Source of the DNA: Pontibacter liquoris
GTDB taxonomy: Bacteria > Bacteroidota > Bacteroidia > Cytophagales > Hymenobacteraceae
Reading direction: 5' to 3'
DNA length: 64,000 nt
Assembly: GCF_022758235.1 (NCBI RefSeq)
Contig: NZ_JALEBG010000001.1
Span: 2,790,001-2,854,000 of the forward strand
Under the pieces are notes generated by a model. That model was not told the DNA's origin, did no database searches, and saw only the letters and a program-made list of their open reading frames with translations. How positions within the stretch are numbered: position 1 is the first letter of the stretch; the number at the start of each line of letters is the position of its first letter. This document shows positions 34,608 to 44,188 of this stretch, piece by piece. Both the position numbers and the translations under genes were made by a program.

Positions 34608-35681
34608 ATGGCACGACTCTTTGAACCGCTAAAACTCCGAAGTATAACTTTAAAGAACCGCATCTCTGTTTCGCCTATGTGCATGTACAGCAGCGTTGAC
34701 GGCTTTGCCACCGACTGGCATTTGGTGCACCTGGGAAGCAGAGCCGTGGGCGGGGCGGGACTTGTGCTCTCAGAGGCTGCTGCTGTGTCGCCTGAAGGGC
34801 GCATTACCCCTGATGACCTGGGCATCTGGAAAGAGGAGCACATCCCGATGCTCCAACGCATTACGGCGTTTATCTCGGCCCAGGACGCTGTGCCGGGCAT
34901 TCAGCTGGCCCATGCCGGCCGGAAAGCCAGCCACCGCAGCCCCTGGAAAGGCGGAGCCGCCATACCTGCCGACCAGGAAGGCGGCTGGCAAACAGTGGCT
35001 CCGAGTGCAGTTTCTTTTCAGGATTCCGAGCCCGCCCCTGCCGAACTGACGCTGGAAGGAATACAGAAAGTGATCACCGATTTTGAGAAGGCAGCCATGC
35101 GAGCCCTGGAAGCCGGCTATAAAGTAATTGAGCTGCATGCGGCCCACGGTTACCTCCTGCATGAGTTTATGTCGCCGCTCAGCAACTTTCGCACTGATCA
35201 CTATGGGGGCTCTTTCGAAAACCGCATCCGGCTGGTAGTAGAGATAACCGAGCGGGTGCGCCAAGTATGGCCGCAGGACTATCCGCTGCTGGTGCGCATT
35301 TCGGCAACCGACTGGACGGAAGGCGGCTGGACAGAGGACGATTCTGTGGCGCTGGCCACGATCCTGCAGGACAAGGGCGTAGACCTGATCGACTGCTCCA
35401 CGGGGGGCAATGTGCCGAAAGCCGCTATTCCGGTGGGCCCCGGCTACCAGGTACGGTTTGCAGAAAGTATACGCCGCAAGACCCGCCTGCTCACCGGCGC
35501 TGTCGGCATGATCACGACCCCGCAACAAGCCGAGCATATCATTGCCAGCGGGCAAGCAGACCTGGTGTTGCTGGCCAGAGAGCTGCTGCGCGATCCTTAT
35601 TTCCCGCTGCATGCAGCCCGAGAATTAGGTGCGGATATAGCCTGGCCACCGCAGTATGAACGGGCCAAACCCCGTCAGTAA
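34608..35681 (+). CDS. Old yellow enzyme, YqjM-like NADPH dehydrogenase
   Basis: Start moved to the ATG at 34608 (MARLFEPLKLRSITLKN); 357 residues, soluble FMN-binding TIM barrel. YqjM-class features: SPMCMYSS with the redox-tuning Cys, GIQLAHAGRKAS (active-site His), HAAHGYLLHEFMSPLSN, DHYGGSFENR, and LLARELLRDPYFPLHAARE for phosphate/FMN binding. Reduces activated C=C bonds of enones and related electrophiles with NADPH; may protect against oxidative or xenobiotic stress. Monocistronic. Confidence 0.95.
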   Translation: MARLFEPLKLRSITLKNRISVSPMCMYSSVDGFATDWHLVHLGSRAVGGAGLVLSEAAAVSPEGRITPDDLGIWKEEHIPMLQRITAFISAQDAVPGIQLAHAGRKASHRSPWKGGAAIPADQEGGWQTVAPSAVSFQDSEPAPAELTLEGIQKVITDFEKAAMRALEAGYKVIELHAAHGYLLHEFMSPLSNFRTDHYGGSFENRIRLVVEITERVRQVWPQDYPLLVRISATDWTEGGWTEDDSVALATILQDKGVDLIDCSTGGNVPKAAIPVGPGYQVRFAESIRRKTRLLTGAVGMITTPQQAEHIIASGQADLVLLARELLRDPYFPLHAARELGADIAWPPQYERAKPRQ

Positions 35682-35685
35682 GAAA

Positions 35686-35721
35686 AATCCCCTGCCCATA
35701 TTTCATAATGGGCAGGGGATT
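35686..35721. terminator. Bidirectional terminator
   Basis: AATCCCCTGCCCAT (35686-35699) pairs with ATGGGCAGGGGATT (35708-35721), 8-base loop, with T-rich exits on both strands; lies between two convergent genes. Confidence 0.88.
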
Positions 35722-35748
35722 CTTTCTTACTGCTTTGCGATACAGCTC

Positions 35749-36357
35749 TTAGTATAATGGTTCCAGCTGCCGGCTGATGTCGGTGCCGGCTTTCACCAGA
35801 AAGGCATCGTAATACCCTTGTTCCTTGCCCACGGCAACATGTATAAACATTTCTGCCGGTTGCAGCCAATCGCTGAGTTGGGGGCTTTCGCCACTGGAAA
35901 GAAATTCCGTGATACTCTCTTCCCGGCCGTTTTGTAAGCCAAAGAAACTTACCTGGGACGAAAAGTCGCCAAACATATCTTCCGGAAGTTCCTTTAATTG
36001 GCGGGGTGACGAGAGCCGGAACAACAGGCTCACGCCGGCGTCCGTTTCTGCGGCGGCAGGTTCAAACCCTTTGTCAATGCCCAATCCGGCAAAATCGTTG
36101 GCTACCACCTTATACGACCAGTTGGCGCGGGTCACTTTGTCCATAAAAGGTTTGGCCACCAGTTCGGGCGTATAACGCAGTAGGCAATAGGTAGTATGAC
36201 TTTCCAGCAAACTACTGGCCCAGTCCAGGTAAGTATGCAGGCGTTGCTGTGCGCCATCATTTGGAGTGGCAGCAGGCGGAGGGGTTTCAGGTGCCCCTGA
36301 CACCAGCTTGTAGCAAAACAAATTCCCTTCTCTATACTTTTTTACCTGCGCAGCCAT
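35749..36357 (-). CDS. Hypothetical protein
   Basis: 202 residues, soluble, no signal peptide. Residues 20-35 are Pro-rich (ETPPPAATPNDG), then LHTYLDWASSLLESHTTYCL, a middle with VSLLFRLSSPRQLKELP and FGLQNGREESITEF, and AEMFIHVAVGKEQGYYDAFL near the end. No family recognised. Its ATG is 70 bases after the FUSC stop on the same strand and a terminator follows, so it is probably co-transcribed with FUSC. Confidence 0.6.
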   Translation of the reverse strand: MAAQVKKYREGNLFCYKLVSGAPETPPPAATPNDGAQQRLHTYLDWASSLLESHTTYCLLRYTPELVAKPFMDKVTRANWSYKVVANDFAGLGIDKGFEPAAAETDAGVSLLFRLSSPRQLKELPEDMFGDFSSQVSFFGLQNGREESITEFLSSGESPQLSDWLQPAEMFIHVAVGKEQGYYDAFLVKAGTDISRQLEPLY

Positions 36358-36427
36358 TCCCTTTCAGTTATAATGCCCTATGCTGTTCCGTACGTAGGTC
36401 AGGTAAAAGCTGTTGGGTTCGGCTGGG

Positions 36428-38578
36428 CTAACGTGCCATACTGTCAGTGACCTTATATATATCGGTGCTCAGCTTTAGGATGAATTCCAGTTGCTCACGT
36501 AAGGCCGCATCGGCTACCTGCACGCGGGCGTTGCCCGGCTGCAGGGCAGCTACGGGCAGCTTTGCCAGCACATTGTCCGTAGCTTTAGGATCCAGTTTCC
36601 GCACGCCGTCATTCAGCGTGGCCAGTGCCCGCCTTACCGGCTTCAGGCTTTCGTTTACCAGAGTTACCTGGTTTCCCTCTTCTGTAACAGCGGTAGAGAG
36701 CGTGGCAATGTTGGAGGCTAAAATATAGTTCAACACCACAAACTTATGCACCTCCTTGCTGTAGCGCTGGGTGCGGCGGGGCTCGGAAACCATGCGCTGG
36801 AAGGCGCCGCCGAGGTTGGCCGCACTCACATATACCTCTTTGCGGGCCAGTTTATAGTCTGTTACGGTTACCTTTTCCCCGGCCAGGCTTTCGGCCAGTG
36901 TCAGCAGGTAATTCATATTCGCTTTCAGCATGGCTTGCACATAATCCTTGATTGTGTCTGCTTCCCAACTTGGAAAGATCAGATAGCTGGCAGCCAGCGC
37001 AATGGCTGACCCGATCAGGGTATCGACTACGCGCTCCTCTACCAGGGCCACGTGGCCGATGCCCAGAAAACTGAACAGGATAAGGATATAAGGCGTCATG
37101 AAAATAACGCTGATAATGTAATTAATGCGCATAAAGCTGTACGTGCCTACCATCAGGAGCAGCAGCAGCACAAACTGCACGGTTTTATCCGGAATAAAGG
37201 CCAGGATCAGAATACCGACGAAGCCTCCCACCAGCGTACCCACAATGCGCTGGTAATTGCGTTGCTTGGTGAGGCTGTAGCCTGGTTTCAGGATGACGAT
37301 GATGGTGAGCAACACCCAATAGCTGTGGTGGCCATAGGCGATAAATTTGGTCACGATAAAGCCAAAGAGGCAAACAAGCGCCACCCGAACGGCATGCTTG
37401 AACACTGTGGAGCTAAACGTGAGGTTATCCCGGAATTTGCCCGGGTCAAACTTTTCGTGTGAGACAAAGCGCGTATACTCCACGTGGTTACTTCGGCGGG
37501 TCTGCGTGGCTGCATCCGGACTAAAATAGGCCTGGATGTCATGCAGGCGCTGCGTCAGGCTGCGGAGGTTTACCAATATTTTTTTGAGCACCAGCACGCT
37601 TCCCTCCTGCTCCTTTTCCTCCAGTTGGTCGATAGTGGTTTTCAGTTGCTCGAGTCCGGCACTCAGGTCCACACTTCTCCGGTAACGCGTATTCGACTGG
37701 ATCGCTACGCCGGCATTGTCTAACTCGTCGGCCGTCTGCCTGATCAGGCGGGTGATCTGCTCCAGTACCCCGGTTCCCCCGAAACGCTCCCGAACCGAAG
37801 TATAATCGTAATGGCTGGCCGTTACCTGCTCATACAAATCCATGACATCAACAAAAGCCATCAGCAGCGTGCGGCTGGTAGTGGTCGATTCTTTGATGAG
37901 CTGGCGGCTTTTAAACATCACCTCCCGCACGGCATCTTGTTTCTCGCTCACCACTACCTGCTGGGCCACCTGCTTATTATAGCTTTGCTCCAGATCGGTG
38001 TCAGGCTCATAGATCATGGCCCGCAACCGCAGGAATTTGGCCACTTCGTGTATACACTCTCCGAGCGCCTGCTGCGCCTGCCGGTAGGGCCTTATCTGGA
38101 AAAACGATAGGCTGAGCACCATATACCAGAAGCCGCCCGCCAGTACAAGGGCGCTATAGCCGGGTACCTCGGCCGGCTCCAGGCGATTGTCCATCATCAG
38201 TACCATCACCAGCAGGGCCGCCGTTCCTATGGCCGCGGCCCTGTTGCCATAAACCACGAACATGGAAAAGAAGAAGCTAAGCAGGAGCACCTCCATACCC
38301 ATCAGGTAAACATTTACGCGGACGTAGCCGGTCAGCAGCGCAGTGGCAAAAATAAACAAGTTGCAGTAGAGCATGCCGTTTCGCTTGTGCACCACCGGCC
38401 CCGGCGAGTCGACAATGCTGACGCACAGCGCGCCTAACGAAAGGGTAAGTCCCGTTTCAAAATCCCCTAACCAGGAAAAAAGCAGCGACGGGAGCAGGAT
38501 ACCCAGGGTAATGCGCAATCCGTCTGAAAAATAATGGCTGAAGAAGAAATATTGAATTTCCCGTGCCTTGTTGTTCAT
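36428..38578 (-). CDS. FUSC/YccS-family membrane transporter-like protein
   Basis: Start placed at the ATG at 38578 (MNNKAREIQYFFFSHYF); the longer frame adds 26 residues. About 716 residues in the YccS plan: an N-terminal set of membrane helices, a long cytoplasmic helical region (about 200-370), a second FUSC set (AVRVALVCLFGFIVTKFIAY, SYWVLLTIIVILKPGYSLTK, QRIVGTLVGGFVGILILAFI) and a cytoplasmic C-terminus. FUSC proteins are linked to efflux of aromatic acids; the substrate here is unknown. Confidence 0.87.
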   Translation of the reverse strand: MNNKAREIQYFFFSHYFSDGLRITLGILLPSLLFSWLGDFETGLTLSLGALCVSIVDSPGPVVHKRNGMLYCNLFIFATALLTGYVRVNVYLMGMEVLLLSFFFSMFVVYGNRAAAIGTAALLVMVLMMDNRLEPAEVPGYSALVLAGGFWYMVLSLSFFQIRPYRQAQQALGECIHEVAKFLRLRAMIYEPDTDLEQSYNKQVAQQVVVSEKQDAVREVMFKSRQLIKESTTTSRTLLMAFVDVMDLYEQVTASHYDYTSVRERFGGTGVLEQITRLIRQTADELDNAGVAIQSNTRYRRSVDLSAGLEQLKTTIDQLEEKEQEGSVLVLKKILVNLRSLTQRLHDIQAYFSPDAATQTRRSNHVEYTRFVSHEKFDPGKFRDNLTFSSTVFKHAVRVALVCLFGFIVTKFIAYGHHSYWVLLTIIVILKPGYSLTKQRNYQRIVGTLVGGFVGILILAFIPDKTVQFVLLLLLMVGTYSFMRINYIISVIFMTPYILILFSFLGIGHVALVEERVVDTLIGSAIALAASYLIFPSWEADTIKDYVQAMLKANMNYLLTLAESLAGEKVTVTDYKLARKEVYVSAANLGGAFQRMVSEPRRTQRYSKEVHKFVVLNYILASNIATLSTAVTEEGNQVTLVNESLKPVRRALATLNDGVRKLDPKATDNVLAKLPVAALQPGNARVQVADAALREQLEFILKLSTDIYKVTDSMAR

Positions 38579-38976
38579 TCTGTTTGTTGTATTTGTGCCC
38601 GCATGCTGTTGTGCAGCACCCGGGAGATCAGTTAATTTAAGCTGCGGCCGCTGCAAGGGTTCATACCCGTTGCTTTTAGCTATACTTCCTGCGGCCTAAA
38701 AAGGACAGCTGCCACCTGCAGCCACGCTTTAGGCTGCAATTTCTACTCTTTTTCTGTAGCAGGGTTAAACTAAAATGAATTAATTGCGATATTAGCCTCA
38801 GCGGCAGCTTGCTGAAAAAGCAGTTAGCTGCCGTGCCATTACCTGTAAGCTTACTATAGCGACCCTCAGTAGCTAACAGACAAGGCTTTTATTCGTCTTC
38901 CGGCCTTGACTAGTTACCGACGATCCTTAAACGAAAACGCACCCTGACTTATTCCTGCTAGCATTTGCCCTTACGT
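38579..38976. other. Divergent intergenic region
   Basis: 398 bases between FUSC and the GH-A lipoprotein. No gene seen. CTAGCATTTGCC near 38959 loosely resembles a -7 box. Confidence 0.4.
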
Positions 38977-40302
38977 ATGAAAAACCGCTACACATCCCCT
39001 CTCCTGCTGCTGCTTGCCTTGAGCACGCTGGCCTGTACGAACAACAACCTCGTGCAGCAACAGTCAGCAGCTTCGCAGCAGCAGAAAGCAGGCGCCATTA
39101 AGGTAGAAATCCGCCAGGAAAACGGCGCTTTTCAACTATACCGCGGTGGCTCGACCTATTATATCAAGGGAGCCGGCGGAACAAACTACATGGACCGGTT
39201 GGCGGCATACGGCGGAAACTCTATCCGTACCTGGGGCACCGAAAACGGGCAGCAGGTGCTCGACCAGGCACAGCAACATGGCCTGACAGTTACCATGGGC
39301 CTGGATGTGGCCCGCGAGCGCCACGGCTTTGACTACAACGATACGGCCGCGGTGGCAAAGCAACTGGCGCAGCTCCGCACCGAAGTAATGCGCTACAAAG
39401 ATCATCCGGCCCTGCTGCTCTGGGGCATCGGCAACGAACTGAACCTGCATTATACCAATCCCAAAGTATGGGATGCCGTGAATGACATTGCCACCATGAT
39501 CCATGAGGTAGACCCCAGCCACCCGGTGGCGACGATGCTGGCCGGCTTGAATCAAAAAGAGGTGGATTATATCCGGGAAAAATGCCCGGCGCTGGACCTG
39601 ATCGCCATCAACGCGTACGGCGATCTGCCTTCTGTGCCGCAAAAAGTGCAGGCATATGGCTGGAAAGGCGCTTACCTGATCACCGAATGGGGTCCTACCG
39701 GGCACTGGGAAGGACCGCAAACACCCTGGAAAGCTTCGGTAGAAGAAACCAGCTCTCAGAAAGCCGCCGTTTACGCGCAACGCTACCAGGCAACCATGAA
39801 CCAGGACAAAGCCCGCTGCCTGGGCTCCTATGTGTTTTTGTGGGGCCAGAAGCAGGAAAGAACACCCACCTGGTATGGCCTGTTTACAGAAAAAGGAGAA
39901 GAATCGGAGGTGGTAGATGTGATGCAACACCTGTGGACGGGCAGCTGGCCACAAAACCGCGCGCCACACCTGAGCAGTTTTTTGCTGGATGGCCACCAGG
40001 CAACCGCTAATATCTACCTGGCGCCTAACAAAGGTTACACGGTGCAGGCCGCTGTAACGGACCCGGATCAGGACAAACTGACCTACCGCTGGGAACTTCT
40101 GCCCGAAAGCACCGACCTGAAAGAAGGCGGCGATGCGGAAAGCCGGCCCCAGGCGCTGCAGGGCCTACTGAATGCCACCACCCCGGGAGCGGCCACCCTA
40201 CAAACGCCGACAAAAGAGGGCGCGTACCGGCTGTTTGTATATGCCTATGATGGCAACAATAACGTTGCAACCGCCAATATCCCGTTCTATGTTAAAAACT
40301 AG
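38977..40302 (+). CDS. GH2-like/GH-A TIM-barrel glycoside hydrolase lipoprotein
   Basis: Start at the ATG at 38977 (MKNRYTSPLL); the longer frame begins at TTG. 441 residues. Lipoprotein signal with lipobox LAC (Cys20), so envelope-anchored. Barrel features: IKGAGGTNYMDRLAAYGGNS, RTWGTENGQQVLDQA, the acid/base Glu in LLWGIGNELNLH and the nucleophile Glu in LITEWGPTGHW. A C-terminal Ig-like domain (about 340-441, VTDPDQDKLTYRWELLPES) follows. Should act on an exogenous or surface glycan. The sugar symporter at 40631 lies just downstream on the same strand, but with 328 bases between them. Confidence 0.85.
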   Translation: MKNRYTSPLLLLLALSTLACTNNNLVQQQSAASQQQKAGAIKVEIRQENGAFQLYRGGSTYYIKGAGGTNYMDRLAAYGGNSIRTWGTENGQQVLDQAQQHGLTVTMGLDVARERHGFDYNDTAAVAKQLAQLRTEVMRYKDHPALLLWGIGNELNLHYTNPKVWDAVNDIATMIHEVDPSHPVATMLAGLNQKEVDYIREKCPALDLIAINAYGDLPSVPQKVQAYGWKGAYLITEWGPTGHWEGPQTPWKASVEETSSQKAAVYAQRYQATMNQDKARCLGSYVFLWGQKQERTPTWYGLFTEKGEESEVVDVMQHLWTGSWPQNRAPHLSSFLLDGHQATANIYLAPNKGYTVQAAVTDPDQDKLTYRWELLPESTDLKEGGDAESRPQALQGLLNATTPGAATLQTPTKEGAYRLFVYAYDGNNNVATANIPFYVKN

Positions 40303-40630
40303 CTTGCCGGCTGCACGTACGTACAAGAATGGAAAAGTAGGTGGGAGGCGCGTTGCACGGTAATTAACGTATAAGCATGCCGAAGCCATCCCTGCGCAGG
40401 AAGTCACGGGTAGTAACAGCTTGTACCACTACTCGGGGGCGCAAAGAAAACCACAGGTATAAACACATTGATTTTAACCTTTTTACCACTACCTGGGCAG
40501 CTGCAGACCGAAAATACTGTATTGCCTTCCGTTAATTTAACTATCTTGTAGTCTATTTTAGCCGTGCAAAGTACATGCGTTATCTGCGCGGGCTTTTTAC
40601 GCAAACAACCACCAACTTAAACAAATTGAA
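40303..40630. other. Intergenic region upstream of the sugar symporter
   Basis: 328 bases, no gene recognised; no terminator hairpin was found after the GH-A gene, so read-through is possible. Confidence 0.35.
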
Positions 40631-42061
40631 ATGGCAGGAATCTCGCCTTCTACCAAAACTGAGCCAGCTAACGTTGGGTACGATACGACCCAGAATTACA
40701 GAGGGCCGCTGATCATTGTAACGCTCCTGTTCTTTATGTGGGGATTTATCACCTGCATGAACGACATCCTGATACCTAAGATGCAGGAGGTGTTTACGCT
40801 GCAGCACTGGCAGGCCATGCTCATCCAAACGGCCTTTTTCGGGGCTTACTTTATTATTTCACTGCTCTATTTTATCTTTTCCATGACCAAAGGTGACCCG
40901 ATCATGCGCATCGGGTACAAAAACGGTATTATCGTGGGCCTGATTGTGGCTGCAGTGGGCTGTACGCTCTTTTACCCGGCGGCCACAAACCACAGCTATG
41001 GTTTCTTTCTGCTGGCTTTGTTTGTGCTGGCCTCCGGCATTACAATCCTGCAGATAGCGGCCAACCCGTATGTAGCCATACTTGGTCCACCAGAAGGTGC
41101 CGCCAGCCGTCTGAACCTGACACAGGCCCTTAACTCGCTGGGCACCACCGTGGCTCCGGTTATTGGTGGCTACCTGATCTTTGAAGGGGTGCAGGCAACA
41201 AACACTGCTGAATCGGTAAAACTTCCTTACCTGGGGCTTGCCGCGGCGCTCATTCTGATCGCCCTGTTTATCAAGCTTGCCAGGTTACCGCATGTAGCCG
41301 GCGAAGGAAAGATCATTCCGGATGCGGGCGCGCTGAAGTACCGCCACCTGGTGCTCGGTATTATCTGTATCTTTATGTATGTGGGTGGCGAGGTAGCAAT
41401 CGGCAGCACGCTGATCAGTTTCTTTAAACTACCACAAATTGCCGGCCTTGATGAAGCCAGTGCCAAGCACTACCTGGCTTTTTACTGGGGAGGCGCTATG
41501 GTAGGCCGGTTCTTCGGGGCAGCTGCATTAACCGGGTCCGGCAATAAAAACACCAAATACCTCATCATTGCAGCTGTTGCCGCTGTTGCTTTTATTGCGG
41601 TGTTCAGCATCTATGGCCTCGATCAGGCCCTGATCATCCTTGCCCTGATCGCGGTAAACTTTGTGGTGTTGCTGATAGGTGGTTTTTCGGCAAGCAGAAC
41701 GCTGGGCTTTTTTGCCACAGCCGTTATCATCCTACTGCTCATTACCTGCTTTGCAACCGGAAGCATTGCCATGTGGTCCGTTATCGCCATCGGCCTGTTC
41801 AACTCGATCATGTTCCCGACTATTTTTACGCTGGCCATCAAAGGGTTGGGCGTTCATACCAGCCAGGGATCTTCGCTGCTGGTAATGGCCATTGTTGGCG
41901 GCGCAATTATACCACCCCTGCAGGGCTATATAGCAGATGTTACAGACAACCTGCAGCTCTCGTTCCTGGTGCCCCTGGTTTGTTACGCCTACATCGTATA
42001 CTATGGTTTTGCCGGTTCTAAGGTAAAGCAGGTAGCCCCGGAGGCAGAGGTTCAAGTATAA
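40631..42061 (+). CDS. FucP-like sugar:H+ symporter (MFS)
   Basis: 476 residues, 12 membrane helices. Family blocks of the fucose/glucose/galactose permease group: LFFMWGFITCMNDILIPKMQ, QTAFFGAYFIISL, LQIAANPYVAILGP with ASRLNLTQALNSLGTTVAP, and MFPTIFTLAIKGLGVHTSQG. The motif with Asn-Asp in TM1 is where FucP has its proton-coupling Asp. Imports a hexose or deoxyhexose with protons; which sugar cannot be told. The gene ends CAA-GTA-TAA, so its stop lies in the abundant AAGTATAA word. Strong terminator follows. Confidence 0.92.
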   Translation: MAGISPSTKTEPANVGYDTTQNYRGPLIIVTLLFFMWGFITCMNDILIPKMQEVFTLQHWQAMLIQTAFFGAYFIISLLYFIFSMTKGDPIMRIGYKNGIIVGLIVAAVGCTLFYPAATNHSYGFFLLALFVLASGITILQIAANPYVAILGPPEGAASRLNLTQALNSLGTTVAPVIGGYLIFEGVQATNTAESVKLPYLGLAAALILIALFIKLARLPHVAGEGKIIPDAGALKYRHLVLGIICIFMYVGGEVAIGSTLISFFKLPQIAGLDEASAKHYLAFYWGGAMVGRFFGAAALTGSGNKNTKYLIIAAVAAVAFIAVFSIYGLDQALIILALIAVNFVVLLIGGFSASRTLGFFATAVIILLLITCFATGSIAMWSVIAIGLFNSIMFPTIFTLAIKGLGVHTSQGSSLLVMAIVGGAIIPPLQGYIADVTDNLQLSFLVPLVCYAYIVYYGFAGSKVKQVAPEAEVQV

Positions 42062-42077
42062 CACCTGCATTCTGAAG

Positions 42078-42119
42078 AACAAAAGAGCCCCGGTGCAGCT
42101 GCGCCGGGGCTCTTTTGTT
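42078..42119 (+). terminator. Intrinsic terminator after the sugar symporter
   Basis: AACAAAAGAGCCCCGG (42078-42093) pairs with CCGGGGCTCTTTTGTT (42104-42119), 10-base loop, ending in a T run. Confidence 0.92.
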
Positions 42120-42232
42120 TTAAACCCTTTCCTTTTAGCTGTACAGGTATAAAATGGCTGCTTCGGAACGTCCAGGTACCAGTGCTTCTGGCAGAGTGCA
42201 ACGCCCGGCCCAGGAAAGGCTATCCAAAAAAT

Positions 42233-42257
42233 AAAGCCTGCAGGAGCTGCAGGCTTT
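42233..42257 (-). terminator. Intrinsic terminator for the minus-strand gene at 42311
   Basis: AAAGCCTGCAG (42233-42243) pairs with CTGCAGGCTTT (42247-42257) around a 3-base loop; the minus strand continues ATTTTTTGG. Confidence 0.82.
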
Positions 42258-42310
42258 AGGTATAGGCATTACTTTAAAACCGGAACAGTTTCAACTCCGG
42301 AAGCAAGGTT

Positions 42311-42826
42311 TTAGTTTGCGTTATGGCTCTCTGGGCCTTCCTCCTTTTTGCTGCCAGCATTATACCTGGCAAAGCCATACTGCTTCTGCACAGCACCAAA
42401 ACCGGCAGGGCCATAGCAGCTGGTGCGGCCGCCCAGGTATATGTTGGTACCAGTGTCATTTCCTGCCTTTTTAATGATGTGGCCGGCGTTTACGGTATAC
42501 TTCCTGTTCTCCCCGCCTCCTGCGTTGTAGGTAAAGTAAGCATTTGAAGGACCATGAAGCTGCTTGATGCTGCTGAGGGCTTCTGCGGGAGCACGCATAC
42601 TACTACCGGTTGCAGGCTTCTGCACCGGGAAGGTCAGGTTGCCCGCCTCCTTTTCAGAGTCCCGGAAATGGCCCGGAACGGTAAACCGCCTGGTATGCTG
42701 CAGGTGATGATGCGGCAGGCTGCGCTCGTGCCCTTGCTCCCTGTCGGCCTTGCGTCCGTACCAGTTGTTATCCTCCGCCCGATGTTGTCTTTTCATGTGC
42801 TTCAAATTAGAATTCGTCATCTTCAT
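42311..42826 (-). CDS. Hypothetical hydrophilic protein
   Basis: 171 residues, no signal peptide or membrane segment; rich in Gly, Asn, His, Arg and Lys. Segments such as HGPSNAYFTYNAGGG, NAGHIIKKAGNDTGTNIYLG and GPAGFGAVQKQYGFARYNAG suggest a loosely structured, Gly/Tyr-rich protein. Codon choice on this strand is like the neighbours, and a good terminator lies just past the stop, both favouring a real gene over the plus-strand ORFs on the same bases. No family recognised. Confidence 0.5.
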   Translation of the reverse strand: MKMTNSNLKHMKRQHRAEDNNWYGRKADREQGHERSLPHHHLQHTRRFTVPGHFRDSEKEAGNLTFPVQKPATGSSMRAPAEALSSIKQLHGPSNAYFTYNAGGGENRKYTVNAGHIIKKAGNDTGTNIYLGGRTSCYGPAGFGAVQKQYGFARYNAGSKKEEGPESHNAN

Positions 42827-43533
42827 TTATACAGTAAACAAGGTGCAAGGCAAATTGCACACGCAACAGTACGAAGCCATTGCTCTATTAGGGGTTAAAG
42901 GGGTTAGTTAAGTATAGGTGTTTAATATTTTTAATTTTACTGTATAACAGGAAGACGCATCTTTGACACTTCCGGCAATGTCCCTGCAGAAAAGCCCCGG
43001 AGGACCTTTAACGCAGTTTTTAATCTCTTTCCGGCCTTTTTCCAGCAGGTGCAAATCTTCTCAGGCAGGGTGGCGGCCCATTATCATTCAAATTCCTTAC
43101 TACTTACGTAGCTTTTTATACTTTGTAGTAGAAAAACTTGTAAAATACGCACTTCTACGTACCTCCCGCTACCCTGTTATTGCATTAAAAATTACTACTT
43201 AGAACTATGTGCTTGGATTGCTCCGCATGGTGCGTAGTTTTTGTTCGTACGGCAAACCCGATGTTTAAAAGAAGTTATAGCAAGCCATGCATGGAAACAA
43301 CAGCTAAACAAACAGATGATCACAAACAAAGATTCACTTATCGCCTTTTGTGCAGGCCATATGAGAGCATTGCTTGGAGAGATTATGGGTAGGATAGCAT
43401 TACACATATTATACCCTCCTTTTGAGAGGTGAATAGTTACAGCAAGATATGATAACAAACAGCATCCGGGCTTGTGGAAATCCTGGGTGGCTCTCAGTGG
43501 TTGTTGGCCGGCGGGTTACGCGCCGCTTTCCGG
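42827..43533. other. Gene-poor intergenic region
   Basis: About 700 bases. Short ORFs on both strands (for example near 43195-43458) have cysteine-rich, unsupported translations and no terminator or start signals; none is called. It may carry leaders of the two flanking minus-strand genes or decayed sequence. Confidence 0.45.
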
Positions 43534-44091
43534 CTATTGCCGGCAGAGGTGCAGCCGTAGTTGCTGATAAGCGGCAGCCAGTGCCCGTGGCGGAAAATGC
43601 GCATTCAGGCCACTGGGGTTAGGCAATACCCATACATGTGTGCTGCCGATGGTATGCTGCTGCAATCCGAAAGCAGCTTTGGGGTAGCCAAAGGCCCTGC
43701 GGTAGGCGGTGACACCAAGTATAGCCAGCACCTTTGGTTTATACCGGCTCACTTTAGCCACCAGCTGCCTCCCGCCTGCTACCAGTTCGGCAGCGGCCAG
43801 CTGATCGGCACTGGTCGTTGCCCGGTCCACCACATTCGTGATGCCATACCCCAGCGTTAAAAGTGCCCTGTCTTCGTGGGGCAGGAAAAGATGGGGCGTA
43901 AAACCGGCCTTATACAAGGTAGGCCAGAACCTGTTACCGGGACGGGCAAAATTGTGCCCCACAGCCGCGGTATACACGCTGGGGTTGATGCCGCAAAACA
44001 GCACCTCCAGACCCGGCGCTATAATGTCGGGTACGGTTTGGTTTTCGGCAGCAGCCAGCTCGGCTTTGGTTGGGGTATGATACGGATGCAT
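43534..44091 (-). CDS. mug: Mismatch-specific DNA glycosylase (Mug-like)
   Basis: 185 residues, uracil-DNA glycosylase superfamily, Mug/TDG branch. The catalytic Asn motif is VLFCGINPSVYTAA, followed by HNFARPGNRFWPTLYKAGFT; the intercalation loop is LPNPSGLNAHF. Both match Mug. Removes uracil or thymine from U:G or T:G mismatches and some damaged bases, opening base-excision repair. Stand-alone on the minus strand, 97 bases after the start of the next gene's stop. Confidence 0.93.
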   Translation of the reverse strand: MHPYHTPTKAELAAAENQTVPDIIAPGLEVLFCGINPSVYTAAVGHNFARPGNRFWPTLYKAGFTPHLFLPHEDRALLTLGYGITNVVDRATTSADQLAAAELVAGGRQLVAKVSRYKPKVLAILGVTAYRRAFGYPKAAFGLQQHTIGSTHVWVLPNPSGLNAHFPPRALAAAYQQLRLHLCRQ

Positions 44092-44188
44092 GGGTATAGG
44101 GCAGTGCTGATCAGGGTTTACGAAAAGTGGCAGGCAACGGCTCTACTGCAGGAAAACGCTTCCTTATAGCTGCGCCGCTATCGTCCTT

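Noticed and set aside
43195..43458. 87-codon minus ORF and 61-63-codon plus ORFs near 43207-43432
   Set aside because: Cysteine-rich unlikely translations on both strands, no terminator or promoter fit, no family.
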